Origin: Blastococcus aurantiacus
GTDB lineage: Bacteria; Actinomycetota; Actinomycetes; Mycobacteriales; Geodermatophilaceae
Length of the DNA stretch: 64,000 bases
Assembly: GCF_900102425.1 (NCBI RefSeq)
Contig: NZ_FNBT01000009.1
Span: forward strand, 62,001-126,000
Direction: 5' to 3'
The first letter of the stretch is position 1, and every line of letters starts with the position of its first letter. Below the pieces are notes generated by a model that saw only the letters and a list, made by a program, of their open reading frames with translations, did no database searches and had not been told where the DNA came from. A program made the position numbers and the translations under genes. Positions 10,517-19,227 of this stretch are shown here, in pieces.

Positions 10517-11155
10517 TCACTCCATGCTCTTGGCGCGCTCCTCGCGCAGCGCCTGGAACACCCGCCGGCGCACCCGGTCCTGGTCCTTCTCCTGGATGCC
10601 GACGAAACGGATCGACATCAGCCAGCGGGCGCCCCGCGCCTGGGCGCGGACGACCTCCGCCTTGGTGCGCAGCTCGCCGTCCTCGAGCATGACCGAGAGG
10701 TCCAGCGACGCCCCGGCCTCGGGCAGCACCCCGAAGCTCTCGAACTGGGCGCGGATCCCGTTCTCGCTGACGTCCACGCTCTCCCCGGCGAGCTCGACGG
10801 CGCCGTGGCCGGCCGTGACCGGGAGGACGACGCGACCGCGGACCGCCGTCCTGCGCTGGCTGTCCTCGGCGGGACCGGTGACCTTCAGCCGCCAGCGCAC
10901 GATCGTGCCGGTCTCCACCTCGAGGACGTCGGCGGGCACTGCCCGACGGGTCTCGGCGGCCTTCCAGTAGATCTCGACGGCGTCGCCCGGGACGACGACC
11001 GACTGCCCGACGTAGTCACCGGCCGAGGGCCGGACCACGATGACGCCGTCCCCGACGAACTCGACCCGCGAGTTCACCGAGATGCCGCGTGCCGCGAGGG
11101 TGACGTCGGCGTCGGACTGCTCCTCGGGGTGGTCGACGCCAGGAACGCTCGTCAT
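10517..11155 (-). CDS. PilZ domain c-di-GMP-binding protein (YcgR-like)
   Basis: A 212-residue protein with an N-terminal beta-barrel (YcgR-N-like, about 20-95) and a C-terminal PilZ domain (about 100-205). Both c-di-GMP contact motifs are readable: RxxxR as RTAVR at 102-106 and DxSxxG as DVSENG at 128-133. It is therefore expected to bind c-di-GMP and act as an effector. A PAS-GGDEF-EAL protein lies about 1 kb away on the same strand. ATG 11155 has GGAGATC upstream. The gene is separated from the NYN gene behind it by a hairpin. Confidence 0.9.
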   Translation of the reverse strand: MTSVPGVDHPEEQSDADVTLAARGISVNSRVEFVGDGVIVVRPSAGDYVGQSVVVPGDAVEIYWKAAETRRAVPADVLEVETGTIVRWRLKVTGPAEDSQRRTAVRGRVVLPVTAGHGAVELAGESVDVSENGIRAQFESFGVLPEAGASLDLSVMLEDGELRTKAEVVRAQARGARWLMSIRFVGIQEKDQDRVRRRVFQALREERAKSME

Positions 11156-11221
11156 GCTGATCTCCGTTCTCGTCCGCGCACGCGCACGGAGCCGCGCCCG
11201 ATCGGCCGGCGCCCGCGGTGG

Positions 11222-11241
11222 GGAACGGTATCCGCCGTTCC
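11222..11241 (-). terminator. 7-bp hairpin downstream of the NYN gene
   Basis: The arms GGAACGG (11222-11228) and CCGTTCC (11235-11241) form a stem with a 6-nt loop, 15 nt past the stop of the minus-strand NYN gene. It has no T tract. It may be a terminator; the only support is position and symmetry. Confidence 0.4.
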
Positions 11242-11255
11242 GCGCGCGCGTGCCC

Positions 11256-11987
11256 TCAGGTGCGGCGTGCCGTGTAGGAGCTGACGAAGTCCCGCAGGCT
11301 GCGCGTCGGGCGCAGCCAGGCGCCGTCGGCGGGCAGCGCGTCCAGCCGCACCCGGTCCAGCGGCTCGGTGAACGCGCCGGGCACGTCCTCGATGTCGATG
11401 AACTGGATGAGGTCGGAGCTGATCGCGTAGCCGGCCACCTCGCTGAAGGCGACGACGACCACCTGGGTGCCCTGGCGGGCCAGGTCCTCCAGCGGCTCGG
11501 CGAAGTTCCGGCCGTCACCGGAGAAGACCAGCAGCCGGCGCAGGTGGTGACTGTGCGCCCGGACCGCGATGTGGTCGAGCATGTCCTGGTCGATGTCGTC
11601 GTCGGGAGAGGTCTTGGGCCGGGCGAACACCGCGTACCCGAAGCCCCGCAGCGCTTCCACCCAGCGCTGCAGGGTGCCCGGCACCGGCGGGATGTTGGCG
11701 AAGACGCACGCCTCGACGTCGGGCGCGCTGCCGTCGCGCCCGGCGGCCGACGGATCGCCGGCGGCGGCCACGAACCAGGCCGCGATGGCGTCGAAGCGGG
11801 GCCGGGACGCCGCCGTGGGCCGGGCGCCGATGACCGTCGACAGGGTCATGTCGATGTTCGGGGCGTCCCAGATGAGCAGGTCCAGCGCAGGCCGCGGGCG
11901 GCTCTCGCCGGAGCCGGCGGCGTCGGCCGGCAGCGGATCCCGGACGTCGTCGTCGACCGGGGCGGAGGAGGGGGGACTGTCCAGCAC
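11256..11987 (-). CDS. NYN domain protein (putative PIN-like ribonuclease)
   Basis: A 243-residue protein with an NYN (LabA/DUF88-like) fold of the PIN nuclease group. The first acidic site is in DLLIWDAPNIDM, further acidic residues in PDDDIDQDMLDHI, and then VFSGDGRNFAEPLE, the region where the family places catalytic Asp residues. The substrate would be RNA; the specific target is unknown. GTG 11987 gives a short acidic/Pro-rich N-terminus; the frame stays open far upstream only as antisense of the GGDEF-EAL gene. That the gene sits between a c-di-GMP enzyme and a PilZ protein may be coincidence. Confidence 0.82.
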   Translation of the reverse strand: MLDSPPSSAPVDDDVRDPLPADAAGSGESRPRPALDLLIWDAPNIDMTLSTVIGARPTAASRPRFDAIAAWFVAAAGDPSAAGRDGSAPDVEACVFANIPPVPGTLQRWVEALRGFGYAVFARPKTSPDDDIDQDMLDHIAVRAHSHHLRRLLVFSGDGRNFAEPLEDLARQGTQVVVVAFSEVAGYAISSDLIQFIDIEDVPGAFTEPLDRVRLDALPADGAWLRPTRSLRDFVSSYTARRT

Positions 11988-12103
11988 GGGAGCAGTCTGC
12001 CCCGCCGGGCCCGGGTCCGCCGTCGGCGGTGCGGGTGGGGACGGCCGGAGGGCAGCCGGGGGTCCGGCCGGCGCCGTCGCCCGTCGGGTGATCCGACGGG
12101 CGC

Positions 12104-14212
12104 TCACGGAGCGGTGGTGACCGGGGTGCGGGCCGCGGCCAGCGCGCAGGCGTCGCCTCCCGCCTCCTGCACCCGGCGCAGCCAGCCCGGCAGCTCGTCC
12201 GCCGGCATGGGGTGCCCGAGCAGCCATCCCTGCACCATGTCGCAGCCGGCCTCGCGCACCATCCGCAGGTGGTCGACGGTCTCGACGCCCTCGGCGACCG
12301 AGCGGATGCCCAGCGTCCGGGTGAGCGCCACGATCGCGGCCAGGACGGCGCCGCCCTCGCCGCCGGTGACCTGCTCGGCGGCCACCAACAGCGACCGGTC
12401 GATCTTCAGCGTCCCGATGGGCAGCGAGAAAAGCTGGGCCAGCGACGACCAGCCGGTGCCGAAGTCGTCGATGGCGATGCGGACGCCGGCCCGGCGCAGC
12501 ACGGTGAGCTGGTCCTCGGCGCGGGTCGGGTCCTCGGCGACGCTGGTCTCGGTCAGCTCCAGCACCAGCTGGTCGGGGGCCAGGCCCGACTCGCGCAGCG
12601 CCAGCCGCACGTCGCGGACCAGGGTCTCGGCCGAGAAGTGCCGGGCGCTGATGTTCACCGACATGCGCAGCGGCAGCCCCTCGGCAGCCCACGCGGCGGC
12701 GCGACGGGTGGTCTCGCGCAGCAGCCACCGGGTGATGGGGATGATCTGCCCCGTCTCCTCGGCGACGGAGAGGAAGGTGTCCGGGCCGAGGAGCCCGCGC
12801 TCGGGGTGCTGCCAGCGGACCAGCGCCTCGACGCCCTCCACCGCACCGGTGTCGAGGCGGACGACGGGCTGGTAGTAGACGACCAGCTGGTCGATCGCCT
12901 CGTCGCGGAGCCTCGTGGCGACCTCCAGCCGCCAGCGGGCGGCCTCCCGCAGCCCGGGCGAGAACAGCCGTACCCGGTCCCGGCCCATGCTCTTGGCCGC
13001 GAACATCGCCGCGTCGGCATCGCTGAGCAGCTGGTGCGGGTCCCGCGCCTCCGGCTGGGCGACCGCCACACCGACGCTGGCCGACAGCGGCACCGAGATG
13101 CCGGATGCCGGGAAGGGCCGGGTGAAGGTGCCCTGCAGGCGGAAGGCGAGGTCCGCGGCGTCCGAAACGTGGCACCCGCGCGCCAGCACGACGAACTGGT
13201 CGCTGCCCAGCCGGCCGACCGCGTCACCGGGGCGGAGTGCGCCGGCGAGCCGGTGGCCCACCTGGCGCAGCAACTGGTCGCCGATGCCGTGGCCCAGCGA
13301 GTCGTTGATGGTCTTGAACCCGTCCAGGTCCAGCACGATCAGGGCTGCGCCGGCACCGTCGTCGGACGGTCCGTCGGCGAGCGCCTCGGCGGTGAGGTCG
13401 AGCAGGGTGCCGCGGTTGGCCAGCCCGGTCAGGTCGTCGTGCCGCGCCCGCCAGGCCAGCGCCTGCTCGCTGCGCACCCGTTCGGTGATGTCCGTATGGG
13501 TCACCACGATCCGGCGCGACTGCTCGACCCGGGACGCCTGGAGGCGGAACCAGCCCGTCGTGGTGGGAGTCGACCGGGGGTACTCGTGCTCGAAGCCGGC
13601 CGCCGCCGATCCGGCCGGCGCCTCGAGCAGGCAGCCGATCCCGGCCTCGATCGTCTCGGCGTCGGCGGGCGCGAGCCCCGGCCGGATCGCGGCGAGGTAG
13701 TCGCTGCCGGGGACCCCGGCCGACTGGACGGGCTGCGTCCGGCCGGTGATCCACGCGCGGTTGGCGGTGAGGATGCGCCGGTCCTCGTCCAGGAGCACCG
13801 TCGCGGAGGGCAGCGCCTCCAGCACCGAGGTGAGCCGCCGCAGCTCCGCGTCGCGCTCCGCATCGGCCCGGTGCCGGGAGTCGACGTCCCGGAAGAACAC
13901 CGAGATCCCGGGCGGATCGGCGAAGACCCGGATCTCGTACCAGCGGCCGTGCGGCTCGTAGAAGTAGTCGAACTCCCGGGCGCAGCCGTCGGCGAGCGTC
14001 TGCTGGTACCGCTCCGCGGCGAGGGTGTCCACCGCGGCCGGGAACAGGTCCCGGGCCCGGCGGCCCATCAGCTCGTCGACGCCGTGCCCCAGCAGCAGCT
14101 CGGCGGCGGCGTTCACGTACGTGAAGCGGCCCTCGAGATCGAGCCGGAAGACGGCGTCGGGCGCGGCGGCCAGGTCCGGTCGGACCGGTCGCGCCCCGTC
14201 GTCTGAAGCCAC
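12104..14212 (-). CDS. PAS-PAS-GGDEF-EAL c-di-GMP protein with degenerate GGDEF
   Basis: A 702-residue soluble signalling protein: PAS (about 12-115), PAS (125-250), GGDEF (255-420), EAL (432-685). The cyclase A-site reads RLGSDQF at 334-340 instead of GGDEF/GGEEF, so cyclase activity is doubtful. The EAL domain keeps its catalytic set: EALVRW (E462), VNIS, ELTE, DD at 582-583 in IDDFGTGWSSL, K603 in LKIDRSL, and AEGVET with E641. It is therefore best read as a phosphodiesterase whose GGDEF domain is regulatory. GTG 14212 has a GGGGAG close upstream. No transmembrane segment is seen. Confidence 0.92.
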   Translation of the reverse strand: MASDDGARPVRPDLAAAPDAVFRLDLEGRFTYVNAAAELLLGHGVDELMGRRARDLFPAAVDTLAAERYQQTLADGCAREFDYFYEPHGRWYEIRVFADPPGISVFFRDVDSRHRADAERDAELRRLTSVLEALPSATVLLDEDRRILTANRAWITGRTQPVQSAGVPGSDYLAAIRPGLAPADAETIEAGIGCLLEAPAGSAAAGFEHEYPRSTPTTTGWFRLQASRVEQSRRIVVTHTDITERVRSEQALAWRARHDDLTGLANRGTLLDLTAEALADGPSDDGAGAALIVLDLDGFKTINDSLGHGIGDQLLRQVGHRLAGALRPGDAVGRLGSDQFVVLARGCHVSDAADLAFRLQGTFTRPFPASGISVPLSASVGVAVAQPEARDPHQLLSDADAAMFAAKSMGRDRVRLFSPGLREAARWRLEVATRLRDEAIDQLVVYYQPVVRLDTGAVEGVEALVRWQHPERGLLGPDTFLSVAEETGQIIPITRWLLRETTRRAAAWAAEGLPLRMSVNISARHFSAETLVRDVRLALRESGLAPDQLVLELTETSVAEDPTRAEDQLTVLRRAGVRIAIDDFGTGWSSLAQLFSLPIGTLKIDRSLLVAAEQVTGGEGGAVLAAIVALTRTLGIRSVAEGVETVDHLRMVREAGCDMVQGWLLGHPMPADELPGWLRRVQEAGGDACALAAARTPVTTAP

Positions 14213-14337
14213 GCTCCCCGCTCTCCGTCCCCCTGGCCCCAGGACCCCTGTGTGCACGGATCCCGGCGCCGGACCGTCCCCGCCCTCCTGGGTGGGGCCC
14301 GCGCTCCGGCCTACCGAGACTACTGCCTGCGGGGCCC

Positions 14338-15969
14338 TCAGCCGGGGGCCTCGATCGACGAGCGCCTGACCAGCGACGCGACGTCCGTGGAGGCCGGGAG
14401 GGTGCCCAGCACGGCACCCCAGTCGCCTCCCAGACGGGAGGCGCAGAAGGCGTCCGCGACCGGCGCCGGCGCGTGCCGGAGGAGGAGCGAGCCCTGCAGG
14501 CACAGCGCCAGGAGCCCGGCGATCCGGCGCGCCCGAAGCGGCAGCCGGTCGGGGTCGCCGAGCTCGGCGGAGAGGCGCTTGACGGCGTCGTCGAACCGGG
14601 CGTCCACGCCGCGCGCCAGCTCGAGCTCCGCGGTGACGGCGGCCAGCGACTCCGACGAACGCCCCAGGGCGCGCAGGACGTCCAGCGCGATGACGTTGCC
14701 CGAGCCCTCCCAGATCGAGTTCAGCGGCGACTGGCGGTAGAGCCGCGGGAGACCCGAGTCCTCGACGTAGCCGTTGCCGCCCAGCACCTCCATCGCCTCG
14801 GCCACGACGCCCGGCGTCCGCTTGCACACCCAGAACTTCGCCGCCGCCCCCGCGAGCCGCAGGAACGCCGTCTCCCCCGCGTCCACGGCCGCGGCCAGCC
14901 GGACGGCCAGCGCCGTGGCGGCCTCGCTCTCGACGGCGAGGTCGGCGAGCACGTTCTGCATGAGCGGCTGGTCGGCCAGCAGCGCCCCGAAGGCCGATCG
15001 GTGCCGCGCGTGGTGGCCGGCCTGGGTGAGGGCTGCGCGCACCGTCGCCGCCGAGCCCAGGACGCAGTCCAGGCGGGTCATGTTGACCATCTCGATGATG
15101 GCCGGCACGCCACGTCCGGGCTCGCCGACGAGCCAGCCGGTCGTGCCGTCGAACTCCACCTCGCTGGAGGCGTTCGACCGGTCGCCGAGCTTGTCCTTCA
15201 GACGTTGCACGTGGAACACGTTGCGCGTCCCGTCGGGCAGCACCCGCGGGACGAGGAAGCACGACACCCCCTCGTCGAGCACCGCGAGGACGAGGAACAG
15301 GTCGCTCATCGGCGCCGAGGTGAACCACTTGTGGCCGGTCAGCCGGTAGGTGCCGTCGAGCTGGGGGACGGCGCGCGTGGTGTTGGCCCGGACGTCCGAG
15401 CCGCCCTGCTTCTCGGTCATGCCCATGCCGGCGATCAGGCCCCGCTTGCCGGTGGGCTCGGCCAGCCCGAACTGGTAGGCCGCCGCGGTGAGCCCCGGCT
15501 CGAAGCGTGCCGCCAGCTCCGGCGTCCGGCGCAGGGCCGGGACGACGGCGTAGGTCATGGTCGTGGGGCAGCCGTGCCCCATCTCGACCTGCGTCCAGCC
15601 GAGGTAGCCGACCGCCCGCCGCACGTGCGCGTGCGCGTCCCCCGCGGCCGAGGCGCGCCAGGGCACCCCGGCGAGGCCGTGCTCCACGGCGGTCCGCATG
15701 AGCTCGTGCCAGGCGGGGTGGAACTCCACCTCGTCGATCCGGTGGCCGTAGCGGTCGTGGGTGCGCAGCCGGGGCGGGTTCTCGTTGGCCAGACGGCCCC
15801 ACTCCTGGGCCTGCTCGCTGCCGGCCAGCCGGCCCAGCCCGGCGAGGGAGTCCAGCGTCGCCCGGTCGGCGTGCCGGACGCAGGCCTCGGCCAGCGCGGC
15901 GTCGCCCGCGATCGGGTCGTGGCCGGCCAGCGGCGGCACCTGGTTGGTGACCTCGTGGGTGGCGGGCAT
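14338..15969 (-). CDS. aidB: AidB-type acyl-CoA dehydrogenase family protein
   Basis: A 543-residue flavoprotein, matching the about 541 residues of E. coli AidB. Family-specific blocks are the N-terminal HEVTNQVPPL, WGRLANENPPRLRTHDRYG, KRGLIAGMGMTEKQGGSDV, GHKWFTSAPMSDLFLVLA, RLKDKLGDRSNAS, and SIWEGSGNVIALDVLRALG. In E. coli AidB is induced by alkylation damage, binds FAD and DNA, and shows isovaleryl-CoA dehydrogenase activity. Here a role in alkylation response or short-chain acyl-CoA oxidation is inferred from family only. No ada/alk genes are in the window. Start is ATG 15969. Confidence 0.92.
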   Translation of the reverse strand: MPATHEVTNQVPPLAGHDPIAGDAALAEACVRHADRATLDSLAGLGRLAGSEQAQEWGRLANENPPRLRTHDRYGHRIDEVEFHPAWHELMRTAVEHGLAGVPWRASAAGDAHAHVRRAVGYLGWTQVEMGHGCPTTMTYAVVPALRRTPELAARFEPGLTAAAYQFGLAEPTGKRGLIAGMGMTEKQGGSDVRANTTRAVPQLDGTYRLTGHKWFTSAPMSDLFLVLAVLDEGVSCFLVPRVLPDGTRNVFHVQRLKDKLGDRSNASSEVEFDGTTGWLVGEPGRGVPAIIEMVNMTRLDCVLGSAATVRAALTQAGHHARHRSAFGALLADQPLMQNVLADLAVESEAATALAVRLAAAVDAGETAFLRLAGAAAKFWVCKRTPGVVAEAMEVLGGNGYVEDSGLPRLYRQSPLNSIWEGSGNVIALDVLRALGRSSESLAAVTAELELARGVDARFDDAVKRLSAELGDPDRLPLRARRIAGLLALCLQGSLLLRHAPAPVADAFCASRLGGDWGAVLGTLPASTDVASLVRRSSIEAPG

Positions 15970-16029
15970 GACGGCACGGTAATCCAGCCGGGCGCGATCG
16001 CGGCCCCCGTTGCGCCCGCCAGGAGCGGG

Positions 16030-16419
16030 TCAGGCGCGCACGAGGCGCCCCAGGGCCAGGAGGGCGGCGGGGGCGTAGGCCAGGACGAGCGGAGCCGGTC
16101 CGGAGAGCCGCAGCCCGGTCGTCGTCCCGCCCCCGGGACCCTCGGCGACCCAGTGCAGCAGCCGCACGCCCAGCGGCCCGACCGCCACCCGCCACGACCA
16201 CCGCCGGGCGGCCTCGTCGACGTCCTCGATGGTGAAGGGCACGGCCAGCCCGAAGGGGCCGAGGACACGCCCGGAGAGGCCCGGGGCCAGCCGGTGCGCC
16301 GGGAGCTCCACGCCGGTGATCTGCGGCGACCACCCCGGCCACCGGGCGGGGACGGCGTACCGCTCCCAGACCTCGGCGGGTGGAGCGGTGCCGGTCGCGT
16401 GCAGGGTCAGCGTGGTCAC
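16030..16419 (-). CDS. SRPBCC/START-like domain protein
   Basis: A 129-residue protein with the helix-grip look of the polyketide cyclase/SRPBCC superfamily: VTTLTLHATGTAPPAEVWERYAVP at the N-terminus, a W.PQI strand, and the central FTIEDVDEAARRWSW. The ligand is unknown. GTG 16419 is the start most consistent with the fold, though it lacks a clear ribosome site; the ORF extends to 16503 with Arg-rich residues. It lies 60 nt behind the start of the aidB-like gene, in an orientation that would make it the first gene of a two-gene unit. Confidence 0.7.
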   Translation of the reverse strand: MTTLTLHATGTAPPAEVWERYAVPARWPGWSPQITGVELPAHRLAPGLSGRVLGPFGLAVPFTIEDVDEAARRWSWRVAVGPLGVRLLHWVAEGPGGGTTTGLRLSGPAPLVLAYAPAALLALGRLVRA

Positions 16420-16651
16420 GGCCCGGAGGTGCCCCGCCCGGGCGCGCTGGACACGCGTCGTCGTCACCCCGCCCGGAGGTCGAGGTCTCGCCGCGCACGG
16501 CACCGCGGCGGCCGCACGGGACCGGCGAGGACATTCGGACGTGACCGTGCGTATTCACCCGATCGTGTGTGACTCAAGACACACCGATGACCGAGATTCG
16601 CCGGGCCGAGCGGACTGGCCGCGAGACGGACCAGTTCCTAACGTCCGCCGC

Positions 16652-17683
16652 GTGACGGACCGCCCAGGAGTCGACGACGGGCGCGTGCTGCCCGCTGCCG
16701 GGCGTCCCTGGCTCCGCCGCACGCTGGCCGCCGGGCTCCTCGGCGCCGGGCTCTACGCCGGGCTGGCCGTGGCCGCCGACACCGCACGCGCCGAAGAATC
16801 CGTCCCGAGCGCGCCGGCGGAGCAGACGGCCCCGCCCGCGGACGCGACGGACGAGCAGGCCGGGACCGACGCGGCTCCGGGCACCACCGACCGGGACGAG
16901 TCGTCCGCCGAGACGGCCAGCACGGTGTCGACGACCAGCACGGTGTCGACGACGAGCACGAGCACCCGGGACGACAGTTCCGCGACGACGACCGACAGCG
17001 CGACGCCGTCCAGCACCACGACGACCACGACCACCACCACGACGACCACGACCACGACCGAGGGCGCCACGGTGACGGTCTCGACCGTCTCGGAGGCCAC
17101 CACGGGAACGACGCCCGCGGTGGCCGCGACACCCACCGCCGGCGCCTCGTCGTGCGGAGCGTCCGCCGCGGAGGACGCAGGCGCCGGACCCGCCGTCGAC
17201 ACCGGCGAGAACTGTCCCCCTGCGTCCCCGGGGCCCGCTCCGGCTGCCACGCCCGCGCCGACCCCGGTCGCGGATCCCGCCGCGGCCCCCGCCACCGCGG
17301 CCGCCGCCGATGTCGAGACGTCGGCCGCGGCCCCCTCGTCCCGCACCGCGGTGGCGGTCCGTCAGGTCGCCGCTGCGGCTCCGGCTCCCGCCCCACAGGT
17401 GCTGGTGGATGCGGGCCAGTACCCCTCCCAGCCCACCCACCCGGTCGCTCCCCTCCCGCTCCCGGCTCCGGCCCCCGCCGCTCCGGCGGCGTCCGGTGCG
17501 CCCACGGGATGCGCAACGAACGGCGCCGGTCAGGGCGGCTCCGCAGGGGGCGGTTCGCACACCTCCGTCGTGCTCCCGGCCACGCATGTCGATCTCGTCC
17601 TGGCCCTCAGCGCCGGACGCAGCGCCCCTCTCGAGGGCTCCATCGGCGGCCCGGTCGCCGACCGCGGTACCCGACCCGACTGA
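16652..17683 (+). CDS. exported Thr/Ala/Pro-rich low-complexity protein
   Basis: A 343-residue protein from GTG 16652. Residues 21-47 form an Arg-start signal sequence with a hydrophobic core LAAGLLGAGLYAGLAVAA and a likely cleavage at ARA/EES. The mature chain is low-complexity: Ser/Thr repeats (STVSTTSTVSTTSTST), a run of 15 consecutive Thr encoded at 17015-17059, then Ala/Pro-rich stretches with three Cys residues. No sorting motif is present at the C-terminus. Such chains are often O-mannosylated wall or spacer proteins in actinobacteria (inference). It precedes the LAYTG surface protein and sortase, suggesting a common envelope role. No conserved family is recognised. Confidence 0.72.
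   Translation: MTDRPGVDDGRVLPAAGRPWLRRTLAAGLLGAGLYAGLAVAADTARAEESVPSAPAEQTAPPADATDEQAGTDAAPGTTDRDESSAETASTVSTTSTVSTTSTSTRDDSSATTTDSATPSSTTTTTTTTTTTTTTTEGATVTVSTVSEATTGTTPAVAATPTAGASSCGASAAEDAGAGPAVDTGENCPPASPGPAPAATPAPTPVADPAAAPATAAAADVETSAAAPSSRTAVAVRQVAAAAPAPAPQVLVDAGQYPSQPTHPVAPLPLPAPAPAAPAASGAPTGCATNGAGQGGSAGGGSHTSVVLPATHVDLVLALSAGRSAPLEGSIGGPVADRGTRPD
17015..17059 (+). repeat. 15-codon poly-threonine tract (ACC/ACG)
   Basis: Fifteen ACC or ACG codons in a row, inside a longer ACG/ACC-rich region from about 16918. The mixed codons suggest selection on the amino acid and not simple DNA slippage. Confidence 0.85.
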
Positions 17684-17715
17684 GCTCCGGCCACCCGGAT
17701 CCGCACCCGTCCCGG

Positions 17716-17733
17716 TGTGCCACGGGGGGCACA
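17716..17733 (+). terminator. 6-bp hairpin after the Thr-rich protein gene
   Basis: TGTGCC (17716-17721) and GGCACA (17728-17733) are complementary around a 6-nt loop, about 33 nt past the stop. It is a possible weak terminator in the 217-nt gap before the surface protein gene. Confidence 0.35.
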
Positions 17734-17900
17734 TCACGACCCGGTGCGGTCGCCTTGAGCCTCGTCTCCTGCTCCGCCATCCGTTCCACGTCGCGGTTCG
17801 TCCACCGCGCATCTCCCACGCGCCCATCCATGGCCCTGCGGCGCGCAGCACTCCACTCCGCACCACTCCCACACCACACGACACGAAGGACATCCACGTC

Positions 17901-19097
17901 ATGAATCGCTCCGTGCGCAACGGACTCGCCATCGCAGGTATGGCCGGAGGAATGCTCTTCCTCGGCCAGGCAGTGGCCAGCGCCGACACCGGCGCCGAAG
18001 GCAACGCAGCCATCGTCTCGGACACGACCAGCGCCCAGGACACCAGTGGCTCCGGCAGCGGCAGCACCGGTGGCTCGGCTGAGTCCACCAGCGACAACAG
18101 CAACACCGTCGTCGTCACCAACGAGGAGAACAACACCGCCACCGGCGGGAACACCGACGCCAGCGGCGGCAACAACAACGCCGGCATCGCCACCCTCGGC
18201 AACAGCGGCTCGGTCGACGCCAGCTCCTCCACCTCCGGCGAGGGTGACGACAGCGACAGCAACACCGACGTGGAGGGCTCGATCGTCGTCAACAGCGGCG
18301 GCAACTCCATCGACCAGCACGCCAACGGCGGAACGGTCCGCGACTCCGGCAACGCCGGCGTCTCGCCCTCCTCCGGCGGCGGTGGCGCCTCGGGCACCGC
18401 GGTGATCGACTCCACCACCACCAGCTCCTCCACCGTCGAGACCGACGACGACGAGGACGGCGGCTCCACCTCTGGCTCGAGCACCTCGGACAGCACCAAC
18501 ACCAACGTCGTCGACGTCTCCAACGAGGAGAACAACACCGCCACCGGCGGGGACACCGACGCCAGCGGCGGCACGAACAACGCCGGCATCATCACCGGCG
18601 GCAACAGCGGTGACCTCACCTGCATCGCCAACGCCGGCGAGAACACCACCACGATCAACATCGACTGCTACATCATCGTCAACAGCGGTGGGAACTCGAT
18701 CGACCAGCACGCCAACGGCGGCACCGTCGAGAACTCGGGCAACGCCTCGGTCGGCAACAACAACGGCGGGAACGGCCACAACAACGGCGGCAACAACGGC
18801 GGCAACAACGGCGGCACGGACGGCGAGAAGCCGGCCGGCCACAAGCCCGTTCACGTCGTGCACCCGGTCGCCCAGCACCACAAGCCGGCCCACGCCGTCC
18901 ACGTCGCCTCCACGAAGGTGGCCGTTCCGGCCGCCCACCGGTCCGCGGCGATGAACACCTCCGCACAGCCCAAGGGCCAGCTCGCCTACACCGGTGCCGA
19001 GACCTCGGTCCCGCTCACCCTGGGCCTGATCGCCCTCGGCGCGGGTGGCGCGCTCACCCTCGCCGGCCGTCGCCGCACCGCAACCGCGGCGGTCTGA
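17901..19097 (+). CDS. repeat-bearing surface protein with LAYTG sortase E signal
   Basis: A 398-residue exported protein. The N-terminal signal peptide (MNRSVRNGLAIAGMAGGM..., cleavage near ASA/DT at 28-29) is followed by Asn/Gly/Ser-rich sequence. Two copies of an 80-residue unit occur at about 72-151 and 205-283; each has NEENNTATGG.TDASGG.NNAGI and, later, VNSGGNSIDQHANGGTV. The second copy contains the only two Cys residues (C241, C256). A His/Pro-rich stalk (310-350) leads to LAYTG at 361-365, a hydrophobic segment and RRR tail, which is a complete cell-wall sorting signal of the LAxTG type used by class E sortases. A sortase E gene lies directly downstream. It loosely recalls chaplins but lacks their motif. 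Confidence 0.85.
   Translation: MNRSVRNGLAIAGMAGGMLFLGQAVASADTGAEGNAAIVSDTTSAQDTSGSGSGSTGGSAESTSDNSNTVVVTNEENNTATGGNTDASGGNNNAGIATLGNSGSVDASSSTSGEGDDSDSNTDVEGSIVVNSGGNSIDQHANGGTVRDSGNAGVSPSSGGGGASGTAVIDSTTTSSSTVETDDDEDGGSTSGSSTSDSTNTNVVDVSNEENNTATGGDTDASGGTNNAGIITGGNSGDLTCIANAGENTTTINIDCYIIVNSGGNSIDQHANGGTVENSGNASVGNNNGGNGHNNGGNNGGNNGGTDGEKPAGHKPVHVVHPVAQHHKPAHAVHVASTKVAVPAAHRSAAMNTSAQPKGQLAYTGAETSVPLTLGLIALGAGGALTLAGRRRTATAAV
18114..18749 (+). repeat. two divergent 80-codon repeats in the surface protein gene
   Basis: Copies at about 18114-18353 and 18513-18749 encode near-identical Asn/Gly-rich units. Nucleotide identity is high in the core encoding NSGGNSIDQHANGG but synonymous sites differ, so the duplication is not recent and the protein sequence is constrained. 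Confidence 0.8.
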
Positions 19098-19101
19098 TCC
19101 A

Positions 19102-19139
19102 CCGGCCCGCCGCCGGAACCACCCACGGCGGCGGGCCGG
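19102..19139 (+). terminator. 13-bp hairpin terminator after the surface protein
   Basis: Arms 19102-19114 and 19127-19139 are exact reverse complements around a 12-nt loop, 5 nt after the surface protein stop. Its position makes a terminator or attenuator between surface protein and sortase likely, so the abundant substrate need not be co-expressed one to one with the enzyme. Confidence 0.6.
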
Positions 19140-19227
19140 GCACCACCTTCGGACGTCGCCCGCACGGAGACCTTCCGAACGGGCGGCGTCCGCTCCATCG
19201 AGGGCCATCGGCAGACGGGAGTGCGTG

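Noticed and set aside
15195..15225. Another CACGTG with a half-site GTGGAAC inside the aidB-like gene
   Set aside because: The left arm (GTTG) does not match the right arm, so it is not a palindrome like the two parS-like sites; it is coding sequence.
12104..16558. A 1,484-codon continuous minus-strand open frame
   Set aside because: Only its 3' 702 codons (GGDEF-EAL) have a recognisable protein. The rest is antisense or out-of-frame to the aidB-like gene and Arg/Gly/Pro-rich, an effect of high GC.
16563..16590. Imperfect inverted repeat TCGTGTGT...ACACACCGA upstream of the Thr-rich protein
   Set aside because: It needs a bulge to pair and has no second copy; too weak to call an operator, although the position is promoter-proximal.
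17901..19097. Surface protein as a chaplin
   Set aside because: It has Asn/Gly-rich repeats and two Cys but not the GNSxxVPxNxPVNVCGNT-type chaplin signature; it is better described by its LAYTG signal.
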